From contig JAJONP010000009.1 of NCBI GenBank assembly GCA_021323555.1, positions 1 through 31,165 on the forward strand: a stretch of 31,165 nucleotides of DNA. The letters are read 5' to 3'. Positions 8,712-18,414 of the stretch are shown here, one piece after another. Numbering within the stretch: the stretch's first letter is position 1; each line of letters starts with the position of its first letter. The translations under genes were made by a program, and so were the position numbers. The notes beneath the pieces were generated by a model that was not told the DNA's origin, ran no database searches, and saw only the letters and a program-made list of their open reading frames with translations. This stretch comes from Gammaproteobacteria bacterium. GTDB taxonomy: Bacteria; Pseudomonadota; Gammaproteobacteria; DSM-16500.

Positions 8712-11420
8712 TTACTCTTTCTTTTCTTGATGCTTCACCTCTTTTATAATTTTCTGCCCTGCTGAATCTATCGGTTCTACATGAGTGGCTTCTTTTTGAT
8801 GAGCTGCAATAAAGCTATCTACATCATTTTTAATAGATTTATCCATTGGAGTGTTCGATGAAAGATTGGTTTGAGTTGCGATACGCGAAAGAGCTGCCTT
8901 ATTATGAGATTGATAATCGGATACCACATCCTTTTCTCCTTTCATTTTTTGACTCTGCAATTGATAAGAAGCCTCAACCGACTGTGCGGAGTATGATAAT
9001 TGGCTATCGGATCTCGACATCATTTGCTGAACATAGTGACGACTAAATTGTTCTGCATAATTCGCCGCTAATTGAGGGTGATGTCGAACAATATTTTCTG
9101 CTTCGTCTAAATTCATTTTTCCATCGCCGCGCGTACTCGGCTGGTTAAGGAGCCATTCTTGAAAGACTTGGCTGGCGTTTGCCCCCACATTGACCGCATC
9201 TTCTTTTGCATGTGTCGCAATCTCTCGATAGTTTTGTGCTTTTTGATAACTTTCTAGCATATCCCGTCTTGCAGATTCTGCATGATCAAATGACGTGCTC
9301 ATGCCTTCCACTAAGCGCTGTCCTTTCTCAGTCGATGTACGAAAACTTCGGTCATGAGAAGCCCTTTCGACTACATCCATACTTTGTGAATAGTTCGTAG
9401 TTTTCACAAACTCTCTTGCTTCAGAATAACTCTCCCTTTGCTCCATTGAATTTGTTTTATCGTGTTCCACTTTTCCACCGATTGACCCGCCAACCTTTAG
9501 CAACGGAATAGACCCGCCTACTCTCCCTTCCATATAAGCAGCCGTTAATGCCCTTTCGGCATCACTAAAAGTGATACCCTGACTCGTTGCAAATCGCTCT
9601 GTTAAATTATGAATAGTACTCAGCGCATTCGCCGTAGACCCGTTCATACTATGGCTCCAACTCTCACTACTATTATCGGATTTAGAAATAGTATCACTCA
9701 GATCATAGACATTTCGCATGGCTGAATTAAATGCTTCGCTAAATGTTCTATTTTGGTTATTGGCATGAGTAAAAGCAGCATCTGCTTGTTGAGAGGCGGT
9801 CGCACGAATCGCTTTTGCAAGATTCACAGAGGTGCCTAAATGAGAAATAGAATTATGCGTATTCATGACGACACTGCCATCTGGCATCATCGAGGCCATG
9901 GATCCTCCTGGTAACTGTGTAGTAATCATGTTTGAAGAAAAACGGCCACTCGTATCAATATGATTGGAGGACATGTTGAATGCACTATGGTTCCCGACAT
10001 TCGTATTCCCAAAACTTATATTTCCAGAAACGGCTTCCCCTGCACCCATTGCAGCTGACGATTGAGTGACACCACCAATATATTGTGCAAGCTGAGTAAA
10101 TGTCGAGGCCATTCCTTTCACTAATCCTGCTGAAAGAAAAGGCACACTGAGTGTCAAATAGCCTGCGAGTGTTGAAATGTCTGAGTTAATTTGTAAGAGG
10201 CTTGACATCACTTTAAGAGAAATGCCATGTTTCGCGATGGCTGTGCTTTGTAACGCTCCATAATAAGAAATCGTCAAGTTAATAATGGCATAAAGCGGTG
10301 CCCATAACTGAATCCACAATAACGTATAAAGATAGTTCTTCACGACAAACCCACCAAAGGGAAACACAGACAACAACACAATAAAAATAAATGAGCCATA
10401 CATAATCGCTTCAAACACATTTTTCATGAGAGGTAACCAATGGGCTGCCATATCACCTAGCGTCTTCATGGTCAATCGTTTCTGCTCTTGCGCTCTTGTA
10501 AAAGCATACGATTCAATTGCGGCCGCGGCATCCAACTTTGCACCCATACTGACGATCCCTCTTTGAATGGCATTTGCCATTAAATTTTGTTGCATAATAT
10601 TATTCGCCGTATCGGACAATTTCGTTAAGTAGAAATAACTTGTTGGCAAAAATTTCAATATTTGTGTCTTTGCTTGTTCTTTTGATAAATGAGGAAATAA
10701 CAGTTGTCCGTATTGACCAATCGCTTTATCAATAACATCCTTCCAATCTTGAGTAAGCTTGGTTGCGCCATCAGAACAAGTCACCACTTTGCGATCATAA
10801 ATAAAAGCGCGCGCTGGCGAGGCATATTTCGAGATAAATATCCATAAATCAGGAGCTGAGGTCAAACTATCCATCGAATACTTATTTAAAAGAATATCGT
10901 AGAAAATACATTGATGCGCAAATTCCCGCATATTTTCATCAAATTTTGCATCTGTAATTTCAAACTGTCCCGCCGCTTCCATTAAACGTGATGCAAATAC
11001 CATACCTGTTTTGCTATAACGTAAATCCTCAGGCATTGTAAAAGTCGATTCGAGTGTTCGTGTTAAGGTATCTCCTATCACACTCGTATAGCTTGCAACC
11101 ATGGCTAGTCCAAGAGGAACATTCTTAATAGGATTAGGTATTGGCAAATCGCCATTCAACCGATCCGTCACAACGATAGTTGCTTTAGGAATAAAGAGAA
11201 TGTAAAGACTTACGTAAAATAGGGCAAACCATTTGAGCATAGCGGTTAAATCACGGTTCAAAATAAACCCATATAACACTGACACACCTGCCAATAAGAT
11301 GGCTATGTGACACAATACTTTAAAATCCGTTGTTCCGATGGTTGCGACAATCGCTTTAAAATATTCAATAAAGAGGTCACGGTTGCCATATACAATCACA
11401 GGTAAACTCAAATTCGACAT
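8712..11420 (-). CDS. traG: TraG, mating-pair stabilisation and pilus assembly
   Basis: Large inner-membrane protein of F-type systems. The N-terminal half aids pilus assembly, and the periplasmic C-terminal half acts in mating-pair stabilisation and, in F, recognises TraS for entry exclusion. I place the start at ATG 11420 (MSNLSLPVIVYGN) because AGGAG lies 7 nt upstream. An upstream TTG at 11441 would add only seven residues and has no ribosome site. That gives 902 residues against 938 in F. Hydrophobic segments cluster at about 30-90 and 330-460. The C-terminal half is soluble, Ser/Gln-rich and predicted helical. No TraS or TraT candidate is next to it. Confidence 0.93.
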   Translation of the reverse strand: MSNLSLPVIVYGNRDLFIEYFKAIVATIGTTDFKVLCHIAILLAGVSVLYGFILNRDLTAMLKWFALFYVSLYILFIPKATIVVTDRLNGDLPIPNPIKNVPLGLAMVASYTSVIGDTLTRTLESTFTMPEDLRYSKTGMVFASRLMEAAGQFEITDAKFDENMREFAHQCIFYDILLNKYSMDSLTSAPDLWIFISKYASPARAFIYDRKVVTCSDGATKLTQDWKDVIDKAIGQYGQLLFPHLSKEQAKTQILKFLPTSYFYLTKLSDTANNIMQQNLMANAIQRGIVSMGAKLDAAAAIESYAFTRAQEQKRLTMKTLGDMAAHWLPLMKNVFEAIMYGSFIFIVLLSVFPFGGFVVKNYLYTLLWIQLWAPLYAIINLTISYYGALQSTAIAKHGISLKVMSSLLQINSDISTLAGYLTLSVPFLSAGLVKGMASTFTQLAQYIGGVTQSSAAMGAGEAVSGNISFGNTNVGNHSAFNMSSNHIDTSGRFSSNMITTQLPGGSMASMMPDGSVVMNTHNSISHLGTSVNLAKAIRATASQQADAAFTHANNQNRTFSEAFNSAMRNVYDLSDTISKSDNSSESWSHSMNGSTANALSTIHNLTERFATSQGITFSDAERALTAAYMEGRVGGSIPLLKVGGSIGGKVEHDKTNSMEQRESYSEAREFVKTTNYSQSMDVVERASHDRSFRTSTEKGQRLVEGMSTSFDHAESARRDMLESYQKAQNYREIATHAKEDAVNVGANASQVFQEWLLNQPSTRGDGKMNLDEAENIVRHHPQLAANYAEQFSRHYVQQMMSRSDSQLSYSAQSVEASYQLQSQKMKGEKDVVSDYQSHNKAALSRIATQTNLSSNTPMDKSIKNDVDSFIAAHQKEATHVEPIDSAGQKIIKEVKHQEKKE

Positions 11421-11442
11421 ACAGGACTCCTGCTTAGCCAAT

Positions 11443-12885
11443 TTATTTCAACGCTTTAGCCCACGAAAGGGTGTTGCCTAACTCTGTGGATAAATCACCT
11501 GCTAACATACGCTCAATTAATTGAGTTTCTTGAATAATTTGTATGGCAGTCGACATACGCGTGTAAGCACTTTGCTGCTCTTCGCGCAACACATCAATTT
11601 CTTTATCGATGCGAGGACGTAGCTCGTTAATCAGATCATCTGGGTATTGGACAGCGGATAAACTCAGGCGCACGGTTTCTAAACTTTGCTTTAAATATTG
11701 ATATAAAATATCATTTGCAATCGCATCGGAATAGCTCGACACATCCACGAATTGATTGCCTTTTGTAAAAGCCACTTTTACATTCAGCATCTTGTAAATA
11801 GGCAAACTGGTCGCTTGTAATAAACCCTTTTCTTCATCCGTTAATGCTGTGTCAGTGACTATTTTATCCGCCATACTGTCTAATAGTGTTTTGACTCTTG
11901 CTCCAAATGATTTATTACTTCCTATTTGAACTTGAATCCCTTGAGGATCAATATCAAGACAGCCATCAGGTTCTTTACTATCACGACAGTGATAAATGGT
12001 GGCTGTGCCCCCTTTTAAGAGTACTTTAATTAAGTTATTGTTATCATCCATTTTACTCGGTAACGTCACATGCTTAATTGTTGCATTTTCATCCATTGTT
12101 TCTTTATATAAAATCACTGTACCCGATAATGTCATAAAGAATTCAGCTAATTCATCATCCTTATTTAAGAGACTATTTTGCTTAAGCGCCTTCCATACAA
12201 TATTGCCACGATCAAAAACTAAATTTTTATAATGAGGATCTTGACGCGCTTTATTCATCGTGTCATTAAAACTACCTTCTGTGCCGCATTTCTGCCTCGC
12301 TTCTGCCCAATCCGAAAATAATCCTCTCTCGCTATTACTTCCCACATCCCGACAAATTTGTTGCTGAGAAGCTTGTGTTCGCGGCCATAATCCCCCCACT
12401 AAATCCTGGCCTATTTCGCAAGAATTAATATCCAGGTGATTAACACTGTTCGCTAATCCGTACATATTTTTCAGAACATTAGCAAGCTCGGGTGTTGCAG
12501 TTTCCAGAGCAAGCATGAAGGCATAACCGCCCGCATTGTTCATCACTCCTTTCATCGCATTAATCAGTGCAGGTGCTTTAATAAACGAAATGCCTCCCGC
12601 ATACAAATCAATGCCACCGCATCCTGCATGATAGCTCGGCAAATCCACTTCCATCAGTTGTAAATTGTTGACAGGGGCTCGCATGAAAAGACTGCCGCCT
12701 GTATAAAACCCTGCACGCTGGCCATTATACGCTTGGGGAGAGGTGATACTCGATGAAAAGCCTAACCGATTAAAATAAGCATTAAGATCATCACTAATGC
12801 TCTTACCTGACTCGCTCGAATCTGCATAGAGAGTGGATGCAAAAACAAATAAAACGATAGAGAAAAAAGAACCGCCTAATTTCAT
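11443..12885 (-). CDS. traH: TraH, pilus assembly protein
   Basis: Periplasmic protein needed for F-pilus assembly and extension, acting with TraF, TraU, TraW and TrbC. Length is 480 residues (F TraH 458). A signal peptide is evident (hydrophobic core, then TLYA before DSSES, about residue 21). The family pattern of a Gly-rich N-terminal region (GGSLFMRAP, CGGIDLYAGG), a few cysteines (NSCEIGQ, QQICRD) and a helical C-terminal third is present. The start overlaps the traF stop as ATGA, with a GGGGGA ribosome site just upstream. The stop lies 22 nt before traG. Confidence 0.94.
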   Translation of the reverse strand: MKLGGSFFSIVLFVFASTLYADSSESGKSISDDLNAYFNRLGFSSSITSPQAYNGQRAGFYTGGSLFMRAPVNNLQLMEVDLPSYHAGCGGIDLYAGGISFIKAPALINAMKGVMNNAGGYAFMLALETATPELANVLKNMYGLANSVNHLDINSCEIGQDLVGGLWPRTQASQQQICRDVGSNSERGLFSDWAEARQKCGTEGSFNDTMNKARQDPHYKNLVFDRGNIVWKALKQNSLLNKDDELAEFFMTLSGTVILYKETMDENATIKHVTLPSKMDDNNNLIKVLLKGGTATIYHCRDSKEPDGCLDIDPQGIQVQIGSNKSFGARVKTLLDSMADKIVTDTALTDEEKGLLQATSLPIYKMLNVKVAFTKGNQFVDVSSYSDAIANDILYQYLKQSLETVRLSLSAVQYPDDLINELRPRIDKEIDVLREEQQSAYTRMSTAIQIIQETQLIERMLAGDLSTELGNTLSWAKALK

Positions 12886-13643
12886 TTCACATCCCCCTCA
12901 TAACGTGTTGCAATATTCAAAATATTTTTCTTAATATCGGCCTGGCTCGTTAATCCATACGCAATGGGAAATGCTTTTTGCGTATAAGGATCCACGGCAA
13001 ATAATGCGGGTTCGGCTGTCACATGAAATTTCTCCGCTTGGCCTTGGTCTCGATAAGAATGAGGAAATTCAGGCAATGACATCCCGTCTGTCGTAATAGC
13101 CACAACGTGAATACCGTAGGTGTCTGCAAAATCCTTCACAATAGGCGCGAATTTTTGACAATACCCACATGTGCCACGGTAAAAAAAGAAAAGGCCACTC
13201 TTTTTAGCAAGCTCTTCAATCAAATTATTTTCTTTATTTTTTTGTTGACTATATTCCACCTGTTGAGCAATAGTATTGGTAGGATGCATCATGGAATAAT
13301 CCAATTCAGGGTTTTCAAGTAAAACAGCTTCCCAATAATGCTGAAATTCACTGGATCGATTCATCAATTGGTTTTGAAGCATTAAATAATTTTTGACGTT
13401 TTCTTTATTAGGAGAGAGAACAGCTTTATTCAGTGCATTTTTGATGGTGGCACGCACGGCATTCATTTGTTCGGTAGGATCGAATACCCCTTCTTCATTA
13501 TATTCTTTTTCTTTTTGGAACTCATTGTACCAATGCCAGCCTTGTTCATGGTGATTAAAATAACGTGTTTCATCTGCGCGCAAAGAAAAGCTATTACTTA
13601 ATAACCCCCAAAAAACTGCATAATAAATAATTTTTTTATGCAT
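12882..13643 (-). CDS. traF: TraF, thioredoxin-fold pilus assembly protein with CXXC
   Basis: Periplasmic pilus-assembly protein. I place the start at ATG 13643 (MHKKIIYYAVFW): it has GGGAG 6 nt upstream and yields a clean signal peptide ending FSLRA before DETRYF. The longer frame would bury that signal behind 15 residues. Length is 253 residues, near the family norm (F TraF 247). GWHWYNE near residue 35 is a family hallmark. The thioredoxin-like domain has an intact C159-G-Y-C162 and a later cis-Pro-like AEPALF. F TraF lacks CXXC and relies on TrbB, for which no gene is seen here, so this protein may be the active disulfide enzyme. Its start overlaps the traN stop by 8 nt. Confidence 0.93.
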   Translation of the reverse strand: MHKKIIYYAVFWGLLSNSFSLRADETRYFNHHEQGWHWYNEFQKEKEYNEEGVFDPTEQMNAVRATIKNALNKAVLSPNKENVKNYLMLQNQLMNRSSEFQHYWEAVLLENPELDYSMMHPTNTIAQQVEYSQQKNKENNLIEELAKKSGLFFFYRGTCGYCQKFAPIVKDFADTYGIHVVAITTDGMSLPEFPHSYRDQGQAEKFHVTAEPALFAVDPYTQKAFPIAYGLTSQADIKKNILNIATRYEGDVK

Positions 13644-15411
13644 GGGATATCTCCCTGTCAGCCCGAGTCTGCACTTTATTCTTAACACGATTACGCAGCA
13701 CTAGAGGATCTTCAATATGCTCTTTCGCTGCGATATCCGCATAAAAATCACTGAAATCAATTTGACTGAAATTGAGCGCTTGAAATTCTTCCGCGCTCAT
13801 CCCTCGACAATTCGGATGTTCCCCTTCTCCAAAAGAGATATGCAATTGTTGCTGACGCCCTTGCTCTTGAATAATACGAGCTAATTTAGAAGGGAATATG
13901 CAGTAGGCTTTCCGATGGACCGTACAAATCCCTAAAATGTCTTTATCACAATAGCCACCTACATAGACTGTTAGACCTTTTTCTTTTGCTTTTCCCAATG
14001 CTTTTTCTTCAGCTGTACACTTCACCAGTGATAAGTCATTGACTAACCATCCCTCATTACGACAACACGTCACCGCGCCTAAAATAGTATTATCGCAAGA
14101 CTGGATTTTTCCCGAAAAAATCAGGTTATTATTATCCAGCTTTTTTGACGCATCCTGTACCACCGATAAAGCAGAAACCGATTTTTGAAAATCCGCATCG
14201 ACTGATTTTTGTGATTTGATACAGTCACCATTCAAACAATAAGTGGTACCCAGACAAATCATTCCCACAGTCGTGCATTTTTTTGTGGGGCAACGCAGAG
14301 CTTGATGATAGAAGGCACAACCAGACTCCGTTTTGCTTTCACAAACAGAACCGATTTGCTCACAGCCTTGATCTCGTAACGATTGACATGTTTCTTTCGT
14401 TTTAACATCACTCGCTGCATGGCATAAATACTCGGCTTCTTTCTCCCAACAATCGCGCGTCACCGACACAGCTTGTATCAAGTGCGTTGAATGGGGCTCA
14501 ATACATGTTTCATTTTTTAACACACAAAGAGGATTTTCCGCATACACCGTGCAGCCCTCCGTCCAGCTATCCTTTTGATCGAGAACAATACGTGTGGCAG
14601 TCACCTCCATTGGAATATCCATATGATGGATAGTGTGATCACGAGTCACATGCACAGTCAGATTTTCATTATTCTCGCAAGAAGGAGGAGAAAACCCATC
14701 TAAACCCTCCACCTTCTCAGTGACCTTCCCGCTTAAGCTCCTACAATTAGCATCTTTTGGAACACGCCCCACTAAATAAGCATGGGCTTTATGACGCGGT
14801 TGAATAAATTTCAGTTCACCATCTACCGTATTGATAGTAACCCCGACATACTCACGTGGCTCATCAATATGAAGTGTGAGTGTGTAATGCTCCACAACTT
14901 GACGTGGAATAAGAGTGATGGTCAATGTTCTCTGACAAAATTGAGAAAGATTTTTAGGTGATTCTTGGCACGTCTTCGTTTCATACGTTGTCGTACAAGA
15001 CATTTTTTGGGTACAATCGCCAAATTGGTGTGCGACCCCCGCCATCGCATCTTCGCCTTGCTTTTGAATAGCCTGGATGTCAAGAGAATTTGGCTTAATA
15101 GCAAATTGCGGACGGTTTTTAATGCTATCGTTAATATTTTTTCCGATAGGATCACTTTCGCTTTTAGCAATGGCCTCGCTTGTCAAGCGCTCCATATTAT
15201 TTTGATAATGTATCTCGGATGGGTGGTTCGTGTAATTTTTTATAATGTCACCCATGTTTAAACTTTTTAGCGTATTTATGGGTTGATCTTGAAATGTGTG
15301 CGCTGCTTGAATACCCTGATCAAACTGTTTATTAAAATCAGCATTATCTGCATAGGTATTTTCAAGTAGTAATATGCCTAAGAATAGGTATAATATTTTT
15401 TTATCACGCAT
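13636..15411 (-). CDS. traN: TraN, outer-membrane mating-pair stabilisation protein
   Basis: Cysteine-rich adhesin that contacts the recipient surface and stabilises mating pairs. Length is 591 residues (F TraN 602). There is a signal peptide of about 21 residues (YLFLGILLLENTYA). The C-terminal two thirds contain dozens of cysteines in the spacing typical of the family (FGDCTQKMSC, CHAASDVKTKETCQ, CRNEGWLVNDLSLVKC), which fold through disulfides and so depend on a periplasmic oxidase such as the neighbouring TraF. The start overlaps the trbC stop by 8 nt, with AAAGGAA upstream. Confidence 0.94.
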   Translation of the reverse strand: MRDKKILYLFLGILLLENTYADNADFNKQFDQGIQAAHTFQDQPINTLKSLNMGDIIKNYTNHPSEIHYQNNMERLTSEAIAKSESDPIGKNINDSIKNRPQFAIKPNSLDIQAIQKQGEDAMAGVAHQFGDCTQKMSCTTTYETKTCQESPKNLSQFCQRTLTITLIPRQVVEHYTLTLHIDEPREYVGVTINTVDGELKFIQPRHKAHAYLVGRVPKDANCRSLSGKVTEKVEGLDGFSPPSCENNENLTVHVTRDHTIHHMDIPMEVTATRIVLDQKDSWTEGCTVYAENPLCVLKNETCIEPHSTHLIQAVSVTRDCWEKEAEYLCHAASDVKTKETCQSLRDQGCEQIGSVCESKTESGCAFYHQALRCPTKKCTTVGMICLGTTYCLNGDCIKSQKSVDADFQKSVSALSVVQDASKKLDNNNLIFSGKIQSCDNTILGAVTCCRNEGWLVNDLSLVKCTAEEKALGKAKEKGLTVYVGGYCDKDILGICTVHRKAYCIFPSKLARIIQEQGRQQQLHISFGEGEHPNCRGMSAEEFQALNFSQIDFSDFYADIAAKEHIEDPLVLRNRVKNKVQTRADREISHA

Positions 15412-15892
15412 GATTTCCTTTATACAATGTGTTTAACATTTTTTCTGCAATAGGAGACAGACTATCTTTTTCATTCCTTATTTTTCGAAGCGCATATGCC
15501 AATTCCACGTCACCATACACCACATCAAATTCATCCGGACACAGTGAAGTAAGCAAACAAGTCGCTGAGTTACTCACTACGACAGCAGGCACCTGAGTAA
15601 TATGAAATTTTTTAAATAAAGTAGGATCAATTTGAATACCGCCGTGATTATTCTGAATCAATTCATTGACTTTTTTCACAGTCTCTTTAAATGAATTATT
15701 GACTAAACCACGCAAAACAAGGGGCGCATGAATCATTTCTCCCGCTTCGATCCACTCTCTAAGACTCTCTTTAGGCATGGAGAATGAAACAAAAATAATC
15801 ACGGGCGGATGCGCTAGGGGAGGAAGGGCTCTTATTTCAGCAGCCACCCGCTCTACAAAAAATAGCAGCCCGATTAAAATAAAATATCGCAT
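15404..15892 (-). CDS. trbC: TrbC, periplasmic pilus assembly protein (F type)
   Basis: F-type TrbC (not the pilin of P-type systems), which works with TraW in pilus assembly. Length is 162 residues with a signal peptide ending VAA before EIRALPP. The characteristic pattern VIIFVSFSMPKESLREW, then LRGLVNNSF, then IDPTLFKKFHITQVPAVVV, resembles a degenerate thioredoxin-like fold, and there is no CXXC. It lies between an unknown membrane protein and traN, where F has traU-trbC-traN. Confidence 0.93.
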   Translation of the reverse strand: MRYFILIGLLFFVERVAAEIRALPPLAHPPVIIFVSFSMPKESLREWIEAGEMIHAPLVLRGLVNNSFKETVKKVNELIQNNHGGIQIDPTLFKKFHITQVPAVVVSNSATCLLTSLCPDEFDVVYGDVELAYALRKIRNEKDSLSPIAEKMLNTLYKGNHA

Positions 15893-15904
15893 GTGGTGAC
15901 TACC

Positions 15905-16366
15905 CTATTTTTTAAAAGATTCAATAGGCGAAAATACTTCCGGATCCTTTTTTGTTTGGCTTTTAAAATCATGTGTTTCTGCTTCCACTTGCTGTGAGTC
16001 TTCTTTTGATCTTTCTAAAAGTTCAGGCCAAGCAGTTGCTATTTCTTTTTGGACTTTTTCAGCCCCTTCAAATTCTGATCGTAAACCCGTCATTTTTTTC
16101 TGCATTTCATTACCACCTTGTTGCACTGCCTCTATTTCATGATTCATGCCCCTTTGAATTCGATCCATTTCTTTCCTGGTGTCTTGGGGGAGCTGAACTA
16201 TTTCTTTTGTTTGATCCTCCCAGTGATGGCTCACCGTGTTAAATACGAGATGGAACGCAATAAAAGCGATCAATTCACGTAAAATAACAAAGCCAAAAAG
16301 AAGGCTCATGCCCCAGACTATTATTTTCTTCATGCTTAGATTATTAAAAAAATTTTCAATCGCCAT
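15905..16366 (-). CDS. membrane-anchored coiled-coil protein inserted between traU and trbC
   Basis: A 153-residue protein not matching a canonical F tra product I can name. The ATG at 16366 has GGAAGGA upstream; an internal Met12 is a possible alternative. One strong membrane segment (about 15-38, IIVWGMSLLFGFVILREL) is followed by a long polar helix with heptad-like spacing (about 45-130, KEMDRIQRGMNHEIEAV) and a short acidic/Lys tail. With the positive-inside rule the coiled coil probably faces the periplasm. It is embedded in the operon with 12 nt and 20 nt gaps, so a role in pilus assembly or as a scaffold is likely, but unproven. Confidence 0.8.
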   Translation of the reverse strand: MAIENFFNNLSMKKIIVWGMSLLFGFVILRELIAFIAFHLVFNTVSHHWEDQTKEIVQLPQDTRKEMDRIQRGMNHEIEAVQQGGNEMQKKMTGLRSEFEGAEKVQKEIATAWPELLERSKEDSQQVEAETHDFKSQTKKDPEVFSPIESFKK

Positions 16367-16386
16367 ATTTTTTCCTTCCAGTTAAG

Positions 16387-17394
16387 TTATAAAGCACAAC
16401 AATTACGTTTTCTAAAAACGAGATACCCAAAATCTTCGCCTTTAAAGGGTATCTCATGGCCCGCTCCCCAGGTAGCCGTTGTCGCACCAAAAGGATGACA
16501 GCCACCCTGTCCCGTGGTGGGAACAGGATTAATCATTTGATAACGATAACGTGATTTGGGAATAATAGGGGTTGGATACGTATAACAAAGTAGGGGGCTG
16601 TTTTGTGCAACGCTATCAAGGAGCAAGGGAGGATCTCGGTGCAGCTTATAAGCCATTCTCTCTGTTAAAAGTAGGCTGGCTTGCACACCACCGACATGCT
16701 CTTGAATATACCCATTCAGAGGATACATACTGCCCTGAGCGCCCGCGCACCAAAAAAGCGCGTCAATAGGCTTAGAAATTGAAGCCGCTAGGCTGTCCGC
16801 CGCACATGCGGCTTCTGCCAAAAGATTGCCGAATAACAAAGCTTCAGGATTTACAATAAATCCAAGCTCATCATCATTCCAGGTAGAGTCAAACTCCGTT
16901 AAATAAGCGATGTCTAAATCTCCTTTATCAAGACATATACCCTCGATAATAAGATTTAACCAGTACAGTAAAGGGAATCGATACCAGTGTACGTAATAGA
17001 AGCTTGCGTTATCGTCCGAACTCGCCGCTTCTACTTTACCTGTACCACGCTCAAGACCGAGATTTAATTGAAATCCGCCTAAATTCACCATACAAAAAGG
17101 GTGACGAGTCACATCCGTCATCGCCATCGGCTCCCAAAATCCGGTGCTGATGCCAATACGTGGAAAAGGCGTGCCACAGGCGCACACAGGCATGCTCGGA
17201 TTTTCTGTATCGCTCACGAGGCTCTCGACAACAGGCAAGGATCCAATCGTAATAGGAAATAAACAACTCCAACAGACATCCGTGATAGGATTAACAAATG
17301 AACCATGGCATAAAGCGTCATTGGAAAAAGCATTCTCAATAAAAAATAATAAGGAAAAAAATGCTATGAAAATTCTATTTTTTATTTTTATCAT
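16387..17394 (-). CDS. traU: TraU, DNA-transfer and pilus assembly protein
   Basis: Periplasmic protein required mainly for DNA transfer in F-type systems. Length is 335 residues (F TraU 330). The signal peptide ends NAFS, and the mature protein starts NDALCHGSFVNPITDVCWSC, a very recognisable TraU hallmark. It continues with CACGTPFPRIGIS, conserved paired cysteines and a C-terminal RKRNCC. The start overlaps the traW stop as ATGA, indicating translational coupling. Confidence 0.96.
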   Translation of the reverse strand: MIKIKNRIFIAFFSLLFFIENAFSNDALCHGSFVNPITDVCWSCLFPITIGSLPVVESLVSDTENPSMPVCACGTPFPRIGISTGFWEPMAMTDVTRHPFCMVNLGGFQLNLGLERGTGKVEAASSDDNASFYYVHWYRFPLLYWLNLIIEGICLDKGDLDIAYLTEFDSTWNDDELGFIVNPEALLFGNLLAEAACAADSLAASISKPIDALFWCAGAQGSMYPLNGYIQEHVGGVQASLLLTERMAYKLHRDPPLLLDSVAQNSPLLCYTYPTPIIPKSRYRYQMINPVPTTGQGGCHPFGATTATWGAGHEIPFKGEDFGYLVFRKRNCCAL

Positions 17395-18038
17395 GGCACG
17401 GCTTCCTTAATTCTTAAAAAAAGCCCGGATTGTGTCACGATGGCAGGAACATGTTGTATCCCAAATTTTCGGGTCAGCCTGCCTGCCTGATCAAAGTAAA
17501 TCGCTCGAGCAAATAAATGGCTTTGGCTTGAGACAGAACCGCCCACCAAAATCAGCTTGTCTTTTATACCCGCTTCTTTTAATTTTTTATCATAATTTTT
17601 GACCCATCTAACTTGAGTAATATCATCTGCATCATAAAAAATAAGTTCTTTTGTCAAAGAAACCATAGAGAGTGGGTTCACTGTCGTGCCCATTGGCAAA
17701 ATGACTTTCCCGCCAGCATCTTTGACATCATAAGGCACTGTCATCGAGGGATTTATTTGTCCTATTTTTTCTGTCTGTGTACGAGGAAGAAATAAAGAAG
17801 TGGGTCTATCCGCGTGTTCTGCGATCCGTTTTTTAATCTGATACTGGATTTTCAGCCATCCACCGTTTTTCTGCATTTCCTGAATACGCTCTTCTATCAC
17901 TACAAGAAAATCATTTTCCGCAATAAAATAAACTTGTCCTACCACACCTAAATTACTTGAAAAAGCGGCGCGTGCGGTTAGCCATGTCACCATCATCCAT
18001 GCCCACGGATGAACCCTGATATTAAGAAAGCGCTTCAT
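17391..18038 (-). CDS. traW: TraW, pilus assembly protein
   Basis: Periplasmic partner of TrbC. Length is 215 residues (F TraW 210). A signal peptide with TARAAFS is followed by NLGVVGQVYFIAENDFL, matching the family's opening (LG..G..Y.I.E.DFL). The C-terminal domain has VRWVKNY, DKLILVGGS and FGIQHVPAIVTQ, the thioredoxin-like end shared with TrbC. The start lies 17 nt inside trbI. Confidence 0.93.
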   Translation of the reverse strand: MKRFLNIRVHPWAWMMVTWLTARAAFSSNLGVVGQVYFIAENDFLVVIEERIQEMQKNGGWLKIQYQIKKRIAEHADRPTSLFLPRTQTEKIGQINPSMTVPYDVKDAGGKVILPMGTTVNPLSMVSLTKELIFYDADDITQVRWVKNYDKKLKEAGIKDKLILVGGSVSSQSHLFARAIYFDQAGRLTRKFGIQHVPAIVTQSGLFLRIKEAVP

Positions 18039-18414
18039 TCGACAACCTCTTTAATTTTTTTCGAATAGCAGGCGTATAATCAGGCACACCTGCAATGACC
18101 GCTTCACTCGGCAATAAAACCAGATGATGTGTTTTTGCAATGTGTTGTAAATTCGTCTCTAATTTCTTGCCGAACAACTGTACTTCCTCTTTTCGAGCCA
18201 TATCTGACAGATTTTTTACAGCTTCTTCTTTAATAAATTGATCAACAATAGCCGTTACATTAACCTTGGCAAAGGTTGGAAAAGGTGGAACAAAAAAATG
18301 TATCGTTGTCAATATAATCAAAGCACCTAACATACCGAATAAAAAAGCGTAGACAGCATTCAAATCAAATGCGGTTTGATTAAAAATATTTTTTAGAATT
18401 TCATTTATTTTCAT
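18022..18414 (-). CDS. trbI: TrbI, inner-membrane pilus assembly/retraction protein
   Basis: F-type TrbI, linked in F to pilus outgrowth and retraction. I choose ATG 18414 (MKINEILKN), giving 130 residues, because AAGGA precedes it by 9 nt and family members are near 128. An ATG at 18441 in the same frame lies deeper in traC and lacks a ribosome site. One membrane segment lies at about 16-42 and is followed by a periplasmic domain (QHIAKTHHLVLLPSEAVIAG), matching the family's H.A.LV...AVV.G pattern. It overlaps the traC end by 14 nt. Confidence 0.88.
   Translation of the reverse strand: MKINEILKNIFNQTAFDLNAVYAFLFGMLGALIILTTIHFFVPPFPTFAKVNVTAIVDQFIKEEAVKNLSDMARKEEVQLFGKKLETNLQHIAKTHHLVLLPSEAVIAGVPDYTPAIRKKLKRLSNEALS

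Noticed and set aside
11421..11441. Longer TraG beginning at TTG 11441
   Set aside because: AGGAG is spaced for ATG 11420, and the extra seven residues encode the ribosome site itself.
13644..13688. Longer TraF beginning at 13688
   Set aside because: It would place 15 residues ahead of a normal signal peptide; GGGAG precedes ATG 13643.
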